From: Gnetum montanum
Taxonomy: Eukaryota > Streptophyta > Gnetopsida > Gnetales > Gnetaceae
NCBI GenBank assembly: GCA_015680685.1
Contig: MNCI01014335.1
Location: 1-23,922, forward strand
Reading direction: 5' to 3'
Length of the DNA stretch: 23,922 nucleotides
In this document: in pieces, positions 9,726 through 19,850 of the stretch
How positions within the stretch are numbered: the first letter of the stretch is position 1
How the letters are laid out: the number at the start of each line of letters is the position of its first letter
Translations under genes and position numbers: made by a program
The notes under the pieces: generated by a model
Database searches by the model: none
The model's input: only the letters and a program-made list of their open reading frames with translations
What the model was told of the DNA's origin: nothing

Positions 9726-10156
9726 GAGAAAGAATAAAGAGTAAGCTAGAGAAATGTGTACAAATGGTGCCTAGATGAGAAGAAAGGGGGTTCACTTATG
9801 CAAGAGTTCAAAGCCTATTGAAGGTGATGTGATTTGCTCCATGACCTAGGTGCTAAGCCACTCCTGATGCTACTGAACCTTCCTTAACTACTGCAACCTT
9901 AGATCTACAAGTTCAGTCACTATTAGAGGGGTGAAAAAAGTGAAAAAGATTTGGATGCTAGATTGCTCCACACTAGGGTTTGGGAATCCCAAAAGTGTAG
10001 TGCTGACACCAAAAATCCACAAATCTCAAGGCGAGTATGCTTCCACTATGGGATTTGAGTGCTTGAAAATGCTCTAAGTATGGAATTAGTACTTGGAAAA
10101 TTAATTATATGCTCAATGTATTCAAGTGCCAAAAAGTCAAACCCTGTCAAATTTAG

Positions 10157-10196
10157 GAACCTATAAATGGTGTTTGAGGTTTGCTTTTATAGGTTC
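10157..10196. promoter_or_regulatory. TATA box of element C LTR within an 11-bp inverted repeat
   Basis: The arms GAACCTATAAA (10157-10167) and TTTATAGGTTC (10186-10196) are perfectly complementary. The minus-strand TATAAAAG at 10184-10191 suits the LTR direction. The mirror copy gives TATAAAT on the plus strand, so the same locus could in principle direct transcription both ways. Just beyond it, 10219-10282 holds about five repeats of an ATTTGGCTATAA-like 12-mer. Confidence 0.6.
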
Positions 10197-10734
10197 TTTG
10201 GGCCATGAATGGAACTACAAATTGGCTATGATTTGGCTACAACATGGCTATAAAATGGCTGTAAATTGGCTGTCAAATTTAGGTGAGATTGGTGTCCAAA
10301 TTTGTGGGTTACTATACATAGTAAGTGCTTCCCCCCCCCTCCCCAATGGTTATTCTATTTATTATAAATAGTAACTGGGGCACACCTTCCATGTTAGAGA
10401 TGAATCTTCTACATTGAGCTCTCCACCATGCTTGTTGAAGTGGTTGATCAATGTTGAAGTACATGAAGTAATCAATTTTGGTTTTTGTGGCTTCCATGTT
10501 GTGGGATGCAATTTTCAATGATAGGGGTGAAGACTCCACACTGAGAGGGAAAATTCTCCAAACTATGCATGTGGTCTCCACACTAAAGGGGGAAAGTTTC
10601 CAAAATCCCCACCCTTCCACACTGGGGGTAGGTGAGATTTACCTCCCTGCATGTGTTTCTAGCGTAGAAAAGTGTATACCCCCCATAAAACCCATCAAAT
10701 TTCCTTTTTTGGCATTCCAAAAGGCATTTTGACA

Positions 10735-10749
10735 CCCCCACCCCCCACC
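10735..10749 (-). other. Polypurine tract of element C
   Basis: The minus strand reads GGTGGGGGGTGGGGG, ending exactly where the LTR start TGTCAAAA begins. A purine tract abutting the 3' LTR primes plus-strand DNA synthesis in LTR retrotransposons, and it fixes the right border of the LTR. Confidence 0.75.
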
Positions 10750-11214
10750 ATGCCCATATATAGACACTAGGTGACTTTTTCACTTGGGGAATGAGGCTTT
10801 GACCACTCATGAGACATTTTCAACCCCAAAAGTATAAAGTATGTTAAATTGCCCACTTTGGATATCAATTTTCACATTTACAACAAAGTTTTTCCTTGGG
10901 CTTCATGGGTTGAAAGCTATGTGATGAAGATCAACTTTAATATGCAAATTTTTATGGTGTTTCAATGGTCCCTCTTTGTTGGTGTCTAGAGGATTGACCT
11001 AAGAGGCACCAACAAAGGATACAAAACACCATTGCATCTTATAATGCTACAATGCATATAGACCACATGAGAATCAGGCTATCCAAGTCACCAAAGTTTT
11101 TAGTTTAAGGCCATGGTGGGTCATGGTACTAGTTTAAGATCTTGGTAGGCTATGTTGCCAGTTTAAGGTCATAGTGGACTGTTGAAAGTAGGCTCACTTA
11201 TTGATGATCATAGA
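10750..11214 (-). other. 3' untranslated region of element C
   Basis: This lies between the pol stop codon at 11215-11217 and the polypurine tract. It contains a large imperfect hairpin: ATGGTGTTT at 10954-10962 and CTTTGTTGGTG at 10974-10984 pair with CACCAACAAAG at 11007-11017 and AAACACCAT at 11024-11032. It also holds three units of a 29-bp minisatellite at 11101-11184. No protein is encoded. Confidence 0.65.
11101..11184. repeat. 29-bp minisatellite, block 1 (3 units)
   Basis: Units begin at 11101, 11130 and 11160 and share AGTTTAAG, then GGTGG/GGTAGG-like and TATG/CATGG parts. Related blocks in the same orientation lie at 14935-15017 and 21186-21292. This block is just downstream of pol in element C, a place where Tat/Ogre elements are known to carry short tandem repeats. 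Confidence 0.8.
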
Positions 11215-12420
11215 CTACATGTAGTATGGTTTTAGATAGGAATGATTAACCAGATTAGCCAGCTCATTCCCATCCATGTCAACTATTCTGAATGCTCCAT
11301 TCTTGTAGGCTTTGGTGATAAGGAAGGGCCCTTCCTAGTTAGCTGAGAATTTTTTTACATGCTCATGAACATCCTTGAGGACTAGGTCATCCTCCTTGAT
11401 CTTGCACATGTTTAAGTCATGGTGATGTTGCTACTTCTACCTCTCTTGATAGTGCTTGATGTGAGCAAGCACATGCATAAACCACTCCTCCATTGAATCC
11501 AAGGCTACCATCCTCAATTCCTTCTTTTGCTCATCATTGATGAAGTCAGTAAAGGCTACTTGGAGTGATGGCACCTCCAATTCAAGAGGTAAAACAACTT
11601 TAGAGCCATAAATAAGGCTATAAGGGGTCATGTTAGTTATCATGCGATAGGTTGTTCTGTAAGCCCACAATGCATGGACAAGCTACTCATGCCACTTGTG
11701 CTTGCTGTTGTTGAGCATATTCTTGAGCAAGTTGATGATGGCCTTGTTGCTTGCTTTTGCTTACCCATTAGCTTGAGGGTAATAGGATAATGAGAAAGAA
11801 TGCTTAATGTTTAGGTTGTGACAAAAATCCTTGGTTTCTTGGCTACTAAATTGGGGTCCATTATCCATAACTATGATCATGGGTACACCAAAACGAGATA
11901 CAATATTGTCTAAGATAACTTTGCAAACTTGTTTAGATATGGTCTTCCTTAGGGGAATAGCCTCAACCCACTTGGTAAAATATTTAGTTGCAATGATGAT
12001 GAAGCCATGTCTTGTGGAAGACTTAGGTGTTATAGGTCCAATGATATCCAACCCCCATCAATGAAATGACCATGTGATCTGGGTTATATGTACATGTATA
12101 AGGTTATTATATCATTAGCATGTGTCACACCACTTAACCTTTTCTAGGTAGTCATTTTTCATATGGGGTCAATAATAGCCTAACCGTCTAATCTTAGAGG
12201 CCATGACTCTTTGTCCTATATGTCCTCCACAAACATCCTTATGAACCTCCTCTAGGATTGTTCTAGCTTTGATTTTACCTAAGCACTTTAGGAGTATGCC
12301 ATCATAGGATCATTGACATAATGTGTTATCACCTATGATGGAACAATACTTCAATCACTCATGTATGGTGTCCTTTTGAGTAGTAGTTAGATCTTGTGAG
12401 AATTCGTCATGCATCAGGTA
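11215..12420 (-). pseudogene. Tat-type integrase (element C), decayed
   Basis: Integrase would insert the new DNA copy into the genome. On the minus strand it shows the HHCC zinc-binding region (EVHKDVCGGHIGQR to KWCDTC, about 12125-12245). The core follows (MDIIGPITP, YFTKWVEAIPLRK, DNGPQFSS), then the C-terminal part (MWAYRTTYRM, PYSLIYGSKVVLPLELEVPSL) and an ending like GPFLITKAYKNGAFRIVDMDG up to the stop at 11215-11217. The wording matches Tat-lineage elements, and there is no chromodomain. It is inactive. The tryptophan of YYWPHM is TGA at 12169-12171. Just after the YYPQANG motif, a glutamine codon is TAA (11761-11763) and the third catalytic acid, Glu, is Lys (11755-11757). Each fits a G-to-A or C-to-T change. 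Confidence 0.93.
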
Positions 12421-12599
12421 AAATTTGGTATCATCATACAACTCCTTAGAAGGAATACTATGAACAATAACTATAAAGGTATTCTCAGTGTCTTATGTGA
12501 TGGGAGTAGCATAGTCCATGGTTAAGATGTGTAACTTGCTAAACACATCTGGCATCACACTAAGGGATAATGTTGTAATTGCATCAATTATGACATTTT

Positions 12600-13560
12600 T
12601 GTTTTAAGGTATGTGTTGAATATCAACATTTGTGAATTGTTAAAACAACTACTTCCTTATGTCACAATAAGGTCATAAGTGCTTAGCTTTGCATGCATAG
12701 ACTTTGGATACTTGGTTAACCATGAGTTATGAATTACCTTTGATGGCTAGGCATCTATTTTCTAGGTCATAAGCTGCCATCATCCCTCTAATCAAACCCT
12801 CATACTCCACTATGTTATTGATACATGGAAACCTAAAATGATAGGTAAATGGTTAAATCTCACCAGATGGGAATGTTATGATGGTAGCAGCATTGGCCCC
12901 ATGGGCAGTTGAAGATTTATCAAAGTGCATGACTACCTCATAACCCATGGGCACTTGGCTAACTGCATTAATGTGTTCATCAGGGAATTTAGGATCTATG
13001 GTTGCTTAGTCGTCGATAGGTAAAACTGTGAGTTGTATGGCTATATCTTGACCTTTCATTAAGGATTGAGAGATGTAATGAAGGTCAAATTCTATGGTTA
13101 TGGCTTTCCATCACGCTATACAACTACTTTCTTAAATGTTGGTTGTTATAACTCTGAGTATGTTTCCCTTGTAAATCACATTAACTTGGCTTTTGAAGAG
13201 GTAGTGCCTCCACTTCTTCAATAAGAATACTAGTGTTAGACAATACTTCTCCACTTCAATGTATCGAGTCTCATGGGCTACTAACACATGGCTAAGGTAG
13301 TATACATGCATTTTTGCTTAGTCATCACATTTCTAACAAAGTAAAGAGGCAATGGATGTATCAAAGATGAAAAGATAAATGTAAAATGGATTACCCTCTT
13401 GCGGAGGATAGATTGTTGGTAGTTGTGTTAATTCTTGCTTAAGGTTTTCAAAGGCCTCTTAGCATTAAGTCGTCCACTCATAGTGAACTCCTTTCTTAAG
13501 TAAGTGTTGCATGGGATGTAACTTATCCATAAGCTGAGTGATAAAACTACAAATAAACTA
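12600..13560 (-). pseudogene. Two RNase H domains (gypsy-type and additional Tat-type), element C
   Basis: After RT, the minus strand encodes the usual gypsy RNase H (EAFENLKQELTQ, then FYIYLFIFDTS, YYLSHVLVAHETRYIEVEK) at about 13170-13460. A second RNase H follows at about 12640-12960: GYEVVMHFDKSSTAHGAN with the first acid at 12919-12921, NIVEYEGLIRGMMAAYDL, then AIKGNS and LMVNQVSKVYACK. Dual RNase H is the known mark of the Tat lineage (Tat, Retand, Ogre), where the extra domain resembles plant/archaeal RNase H. It is inactive: in the DSQL-type motif the aspartate is asparagine (12733-12735) and the next glutamine is a stop (12727-12729). Other stops are scattered through both domains. 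Confidence 0.85.
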
Positions 13561-14760
13561 TAATCTGCCTTGTAATCCCTAAAGCTCTTTAAGGTTGGTA
13601 GGCACTACTAATTTGGATATGGCCTTAACCTTATTAGGATCAACACGTGCCCCTGCTTCAAAGACTACAAAGCTAAGCATCTTACCAATCTTGACACCGA
13701 AGATGCACTTCTTAGGATTGAGCCTAAGATAATATTTGAGGCATCATTTAAGCATAAGATCTATGTCATTAGCATGATCATTATCTATCTTGGACTTCAT
13801 GACTATCCCATCTACATAATCATTAAGAAAACCTAGCATGTAATGGCTGAAGATATAGGTCATAGCTCTCTAGTATGTCGCTCTAGCGTTGTTAAGGCCA
13901 AAGGACATCATAGTATAGCAAAAGGTACCCCATGTGATCATGAAGGTTGTGCTAAGTTGGTGCTTTGGGTTGATCCTAATTTGGTTCTAGCTTGAGAATC
14001 CATCCATAAAGGACAATAAGGCATGTCTAGTTGTAGTATTGATAAGTTGATCAATACTAGGCAAAGGAAAGTCATCCTTGATAGTTGCTTTATTGAGATC
14101 TCAAAAATCAATGCAAATACAAATACTCTCATTTTTCTTAGGGACTACCACTATGTTGGATACCCATTTTGCATAGTTGATAGCCCTAATAAAACCTTCT
14201 TGATAGAGATTTGAGGTTTCATCATAACTTGCCAAGGCCAAATTAGGTCTAATTTTACACACTTTTTTCTTAACTAGTCTAATGCTAGGGTCTAGTCTAA
14301 TGTTGTGCTAGACTAGACATGGGTCTAGGCCTGGCATATCTTCATAGGACTAGGAAAATACCTTAATGTTTCTTTTTAAGACCTTAGTGATGTCTTGAGC
14401 ATATTGAGGCTCTAGTGAGGAACTTGGTTTAATGTTTTTTGCCACATCATTGTGTGTTGTGATAGGAACCTCAACTAGAGAGTCTTCAATTATGTCTTGG
14501 GCCTCTAAGTCAAGGATTTTGGCTAGGTTTTTAAGCCATTCTAAAGGTTTTTCTATTGAGGCTATGTGGTCCACAAGACTCTCAAGCTCAAGATCTAGGT
14601 AATTAAGGTTGATACACCATTTAACATCACCGTGAGGTTCATGTAGACACAAAGGTAAGTTGATTTGCTTCCAAGTACTCATACTTTGAACCTGCATGTC
14701 AACCAAAAGCATATTAAGTGGAACTTGGGTAAAAGTGAATAAATAATGCTAAAATTCTAT
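13560..14760 (-). pseudogene. Tat-type reverse transcriptase with upstream linker (element C)
   Basis: The open stretch 14350-14712 is an acidic linker that ends in VLKRNIKVFS, followed after a stop by SYEDMPGLDP, a phrase typical of Tat pol just before RT. RT then reads GFIRAINYAKWVSNIVVVPKK in part, then CIDFRDLNKATIKDDFPLPSIDQL, LSFMDGFSSQNQI, WGTFCYTMMSFGLNNARATY, and YVDG at 13807-13818, where the catalytic YVDD has lost its second aspartate. Thumb-like sequence (NPKKCIFGVKIGKMLSF) follows. Frames and stops alternate throughout. Gag and protease, expected further to the right in the minus direction, are not recognisable; sequence beyond about 14760 is noncoding. Confidence 0.92.
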
Positions 14761-15375
14761 AAAATTATGCAAACACATGTAAATCTAATGCAATCAAGGC
14801 AATCTAAGGTCATCAATGAGGTAAGGACAATTCAACAAAGTGTAATAAAGGCCAAAAAAGATTAAGTAAATGTCAAACTAAGGAAAACATAAGAAATAAG
14901 GATACAAATGATCAATAAAGGTTACAATTTTTCCAATTTTAGGACTTAGTAGGCCATGATGCCAGTTTAGAGTCTTGGTGGACTATGATGTCAATTTAAG
15001 GCCTTACTGGACCATGGTCATATGGTTTTAAATGGTGGTCAAGGAAGGTTAAACCTTACTATTTGATAGCATATAAAGGGCAAAAAAAGGAAAATAAAGC
15101 TATAACAAGGCAAATAAAGGACACATAAGGCTGTATAAAGGCCATAGAAGGTCAACAAGATAACACAAGTCCAAAAACAAGCTAAAACATTATGTAATAA
15201 GGAAAAAAATCCAAATAAAATAGGCTATATATGGTAAAAATTTACAAATATAGGTAAAAAATGGTTAGGTTTTACGAGTTTTAGGCCTTAGTGGGCCATG
15301 TTTTTAGGCTACAAGGCTATTAGGTGAGTTTAGGCATCGATTAGGGCTGTTTGGACCCAAAAATGAAGTGATTTG
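14760..15375. other. A-rich noncoding stretch beside pol of element C
   Basis: No gene is seen. The plus strand is rich in phrases such as AATAAAGG and CAAAAAAGG repeated irregularly, and contains minisatellite block 2 (14935-15017) and a lone minisatellite-like unit at about 15278-15300 (TTTTAGGCCTTAGTGGGCC). In a complete element, gag and protease of C would be expected on this side of pol, so this is either heavily decayed or replaced. Confidence 0.55.
14935..15017. repeat. 29-bp minisatellite, block 2 (3 units)
   Basis: Units start at 14935, 14964 and 14993, with an exact 29-bp period. They share TTTA, GGNCTTAGTGGACCATGAT-like and GTC/GCC parts with the blocks at 11101 and 21186, in the same orientation. 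Confidence 0.82.
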
Positions 15376-18300
15376 AGGCTTCCACATTGGCCTTAGTATG
15401 GAAATAGGGACACTCAATGTTGAAACCAAGGAAAATAGGTTTTGGAGTGATCAAAGGTCCAAAATTAAGGTTCTAAAACCTTCCCAAAGTAGCGTAGTGT
15501 TAAATTCATGAAAATTGGACACTCCGGAGTTCTGTAAAGGCTAAAAAGCATGTTCTAGACCCTTCCCCACCTATTTCCACCATGGACAACATGGAAGAAA
15601 GGGAGATTAGCATGGAAAACCAAAATTCAAGCCAAAAATAGCGTCAAACATGGTCAAACAAGCACTTGGGACCTAGATCTAGAGGTTGTGCATCTTCTAG
15701 CTTCATTTTGAGGCAATTTTGAGTGTCAACACGCATTGAAATAGCTTTTCCCCATTTTTCCACATTGAGCACAGTATCCTCAACATGGAAAAAATAAGGA
15801 AACACTTGTTTTATGAATTCAAAATGATTTAGGAGCCCTTTGACAAAGTTTCTAGGTCCCTAAGGTTGCAAACTTTAATTTTGCAAATTTCTAAAGGACT
15901 TCAAACATATTTGAAGGTTATTTAAGGGCACTTAAGGCCTTCCCTCCTATTTCCACACTGGGAGAGTTAATCTAGTGTGGAGGAATGGGGGGAATGGGGT
16001 TTGAAGGTTGAAATGAGGTCAAACAAGAAAAATCTTGAGGCTATGAGGTTCTAGGCTTCTCCAACATAGATCTTTGGCTTTCGAGAGTGTCATCTTATAA
16101 CCAAAATTGGAAAAGTAGCTTTCCCTCCTTCTTTCCATGTTGGAGAAGTTACTTTAGCATGAAATAAGTAAGAATCCCAGATCTAGGCCAATTCAGGTCA
16201 TAATCAATTGTGCATGTTATCTTCTAGAATTGCCAGGGCTAAGGGCTATGGATCCATGTCAAATTTTAGTAGTTTTGAGCATCCCTAAGTTTTTTTAGCT
16301 CCCCCCTCGTCCCTCCATTTTTTCCACACTAGAGATGGAGAGCTTAACATGGAAAACTATGGGTCACAACTTTGTTGCCACTTAGGATCAATCTTATAAA
16401 GTTTAAGGGCTCCAATGGCTATTACCAAGGTTCTAGAGTGCATGAAAGATCATTTAATGTCATTCTAAGGTGTTAGGAAACCCAAACAAGTTTCTCCTTG
16501 AGTTTCCACACTAGGGATACCACCCTCAGCATGGAAAAAGGGATCCCCTATGTGAAAGAAACATGCATATCAAATCTAGGCCAATCTTAACCTCAATTGA
16601 TTGTGCATGTTAGCCTCTAGGGCTACTGTAGTCAAGAACTAGGATTTCATGTCAAGTTTTGGAAATTTTGGGCTTCCCCCATTTTTTCCATGCTAGGACT
16701 AAAATTCTCAACATGGAAAACTAAGGGGAATCATTTTTAACCTTTTGACATCGATTTCTTGAAGTTTGAAGGCAAAAAGAGGATGTTAGTAGGGTCCTAG
16801 AGCACATGCAAGCTTAGTTAATGTTTTTCTAAGGTATTTATGGATCCCAAATGAATATCCCCCTTAATTTCCACACTAAGTAGCATGGACGGGGGATCCC
16901 TAGCATGAAAACACCATAAAACCCATATCTAGCCTAGTTTTGACTTTAATTGACCAGGCATGTGTACTTCTGGGGTTACCAGGGTCGAAGAGTAGGGTTT
17001 GGAGTAAAAAATGATCAGTTTATAGGTTTTCCAAGTAGTTTTTGAGCTTCCCCTTCTTTTTTCATGTTGGGGATGGTATGCCCAACATGGAAAACTAGGG
17101 GAAAATAGATCTTCACCTTCTTGCATCATTTTTGGTCATGCATGTAGGTCTCTAAGGTTGCTAGTGTTAATTACCAATGCTAGGTGTTAAAATTTCATTA
17201 TTTTAAAGGTTGATGAGTGGTTTTTGGGCTTAGGTCCCTTTTTTCACATTAGGGTTTCTATGCTTAACATGGAAAATTGGGGGAAAAGCTTTTTGGCCAT
17301 TTGTGATGACTTTTGATCATGCATGTAAGCTTCTGAGGTTATTAGGGTCGATTGTTGGTACTTGATGTCAAAATTTGGTTGTTTCAAGATCATTAGATAA
17401 TTTTTTGGCTTTTTCCCTTTTTTTCATACTAGGGCTTCCATGCTCAATGTGGAAAATTGAGGGGAAGGTCTTTTTTTACTTTTCATGATCAATCTAGTTA
17501 TGCATGAGTGTCCACAGAGTTGCTGGAGTTGGCCATCAATGTCTAAGGTCAAAATCTGATTATTTTGAAGGTTGTGAGGGAATTTTTAGGATTCCCCTTT
17601 CCATAAACATTGAGGGTGGAAGGATTAATGTGGAAGAGGTCTCCATTAGTGAAGAAAATCAGATCTAGACCAAATCAATAGCTGATTAACCATGCATGTC
17701 AACCTTTGGGGTTGCTGGTGTCGACAGTTAATGCTAGGTGTCAAGATTCGATAATTTGGAGGCTTCTAAGTGCCTCATGCAATCTCCCCCTTTCTTCCAC
17801 ACTAGGCATGGTGGCCCCAACATGGATGAGATGGGGATTGTAGTTTTGTACCATATTTGACCACTTTTGGGGCTTTCAGAAGCTCTAGAAGTTTTTGATA
17901 GGGTCTAAGGATTACCAAGCTTTGAAAAATGACTATTTGATAGTTAATGTAGGTTATTTTTGGCTTCTCCCCATCCATCCACCCTAAGGGTGAGATGCCT
18001 AGTGTGGATGAAGCTTCCCCTAGTGTGAAAACATCAAATCCTAAAGTTTCAACTAGTTTTGAGTAGGATTGGTTAGTTTCTGAGGCTACTGGAGATGCTT
18101 GGAGGGGTTCTAGGTCACGTGGGGTCCATTTCAAGTTTAAACATGGGCTAGATGGGTGTGGGGGAGTAAGAATGAGTGTTACCACCTTTCTTCCATGTTG
18201 GGCACTTCTACCCTAATGTGGAAATCGATGGTGTCTAGCTTTGTTCATGTCTCACTCACTTTTGAAAACCTAGGGTTGAAAAAGGTAGGTTTGGGTTATC

Positions 18301-18400
18301 AAAAACAGCAAAATATTCATATTTTGATGGCTTTGTGAAATAGGAGTCATTTTTCCACATTGTGCATGGTATTCCCAGTGTGGATGCATGGGGGTTAAGG
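15375..18400. repeat. Degenerate tandem array, about 17 units of about 184 bp, each with a dyad
   Basis: Each unit has a left arm like CCCTTTTTTCCACACTAGGG and, 15-30 bp later, a right arm like CTCAACATGGAAAACTAGGGG; the arms are largely complementary. Right arms occur near 15396, 15611, 15784, 15974, 16158, 16348, 16530, 16712, 16904, 17086, 17268, 17448, 17628, 17820, 18002, 18217 and 18378. The middle spacings are 180-192 bp, and the mean from 15611 to 18378 is about 184.5 bp. Between dyads, units share TGATCATGCATGT, then TTCT.AGGTTGCTAGGGTCGA-like, then AGGTGTCAAAATTTGG-like phrases. It has no coding potential. The same dyad words and a TATGCATGTGGTCTC phrase occur in the U3 of the element C LTR, which suggests an origin from Tat LTR sequence. 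Identity between units is moderate, so the array is old. Confidence 0.88.
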
Positions 18401-18496
18401 GTTTCATAAGGTTTTAAGTGTCAAAATTGGTAAAAATATTAATGTTAATTGCATCCATAATCCAAGAATTTAAAATTTTGAAAAGTGCAGCTGTTT

Positions 18497-18613
18497 CAAG
18501 ATAGGTGATTCTACCTATTTCTTATGGTGATTCTACCCATAATCCAAATCCATCTCCATTCAAGCTTCTTCGTTTGCTACTCCAAGATAGGTGATTCTAC
18601 CTATTTCTTATGG
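18497..18613. repeat. Exact 31-bp direct repeat, 86 bp apart, each with an inverted repeat
   Basis: Positions 18497-18527 and 18583-18613 are identical. Each contains ATAGGT-GATTCT-ACCTAT, a perfect 6-bp stem with a 6-base loop, followed by TTCTTATGG. A third partial GTGATTCTACCC lies between them at about 18527-18538. Confidence 0.9.
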
Positions 18614-19850
18614 CTTTTCTAGTTTTTTGCTTCCTATGTGTTAAGGTTGTTTTTCCTAGATCTACTCTAGGGGAGGGATTAAAATGGAATTTTAATGAAA
18701 TCCCACCTCCTACTTTAGTTTCTTCCATTCAAATCTATAGTTTTTTCGTTGCTTTAGCTTTTGTAGATTTGATTTTGAAAATAGGGCTTATTGTTTCATG
18801 CTTTTTTTCCCAAAATTTTAAGGTGTGGCCGTTTTTTAAGATCTAGGCCTTAGGATTTGTCAAAATTAAATTTCAACAAAATCATAACCCATTATTTGGT
18901 GTAAATTTTAATGGGTTTCAATGGTTTTTCTATTTTGACTATTTCCATGGCTATATGAAATCTAGGTTTTGAGGTTTTTTGATGTTTTGGCATGAAAAAG
19001 TAAGCAATGTTGTGTATTTTTTATTGGGAGAATGGCTAAAAATTTATGCAATTTAAGGTTATAGGTTCATAGCCCTTTGTTTAGGATTTGTAACAAATTT
19101 TTTCTTATTTAATTTGGATTTGTAATGATGAAGCTATGGTTATTTTCCTAACGTTACGTAGTTAAGGTGTTTGTGTCACTTTTGTAATTTCATGTAATTT
19201 TGCAAAAAAAAAATTTGTAATAAAACAACAAAGGTTTTGGCTTTTTTCTAGTTATGGCTAAGTAGGCTTTGGCTTCAACTTTCCAATGGAGGTAAAATCA
19301 CTCTAATTGGACTTAAATGAAGTTTCTATGAATTCTTTACTAAGCATGTGTAATAAGGATGTTTGTGTCATTTTTGGATTATTGTTCAAATTCATGAATT
19401 TTTTTTTGCATACATAGAAAAGGTAATGAATTCTTTCTAAGCATGGGTGCGTAGGGCTTAATTTAAGCTTTTAAGCAATGGTGGAATCACCCTGTGTGAA
19501 AAGGGGTAAATGTTGACAACTATAGTTTTGGCTAATTTTTTTCATGTTTTATGGATATATGGCTATATTTTTTCAGTTTTAATTGTCATGGATATAAGGT
19601 TCATAATTTCAAGATTATTTTCGTGGTGGAATCCCTAAAATTGAAGCTTAAATGAATTTTTTCGCAAATCTTTTGAGTGTGAACAAGGCGAAATCATGGA
19701 TGTAATTACTTTATCCATATTGAGATAGAAGTGGTTGGTATGTAAACTAATGTTTTTCTTTTGTCAACATGAAAAACTATTGCTTAATTTTGTTTTTAAA
19801 GAGGAGAAAAAGCTCTTTCTATTTTTAGCAATCTTTTGCTATGATTACAT
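18614..19850. other. T-rich noncoding stretch with very degenerate repeats
   Basis: No gene is supported. Phrases such as TGGTGGAATCACCCT, GAGGTAAAATCACTCT and GTGGAATCCCT recur loosely about every 170-210 bp, and TGTTTGTGTCA recurs at about 19170 and 19360, so this may be another very old tandem array. The open frame at 18610-18846 is T-rich low-complexity and lacks any recognisable protein motif. Confidence 0.4.

Larger units (their letters stand above)
9500..10734 (-). mobile_element. 3' LTR of Tat-type element C
   Basis: On the minus strand the unit starts TGTCAAAATGCC (complement of 10723-10734), immediately after a G-rich polypurine tract, and ends GATTTTCA at 9500, giving TG...CA ends over 1235 bp. 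It contains a TATA box (10184-10191), AATAAA signals (9720-9725 and 9687-9692), and a U3 of about 540 bp rich in TCCACACT...GGGG motifs at about 10388-10640. It interrupts pol of element B at 9499; if the junction is a clean insertion, the 5-bp target duplication would be GCGAT (9495-9499). I found no matching 5' LTR on the far side of element C. Confidence 0.75.

Noticed and set aside
10126-10810. Several overlapping frames on both strands
   Set aside because: They lie inside the LTR of element C, overlap its TATA region and dyads, and resemble no protein.
11214-11225. Perfect palindrome ACTACATGTAGT
   Set aside because: It falls on the last codons and stop of element C pol, where the coding sequence explains it.
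15375-18400. CRISPR-like array of regularly spaced palindromic repeats
   Set aside because: The period is about 184 bp, the spacers are themselves repeated between units, identity is low and the setting is a plant genome.
18610-18846. Plus-strand open frame of 78 residues rich in Phe, Leu and Val, resembling a membrane segment
   Set aside because: T-rich DNA yields such residues by chance; there is no homologous motif, promoter or codon pattern.
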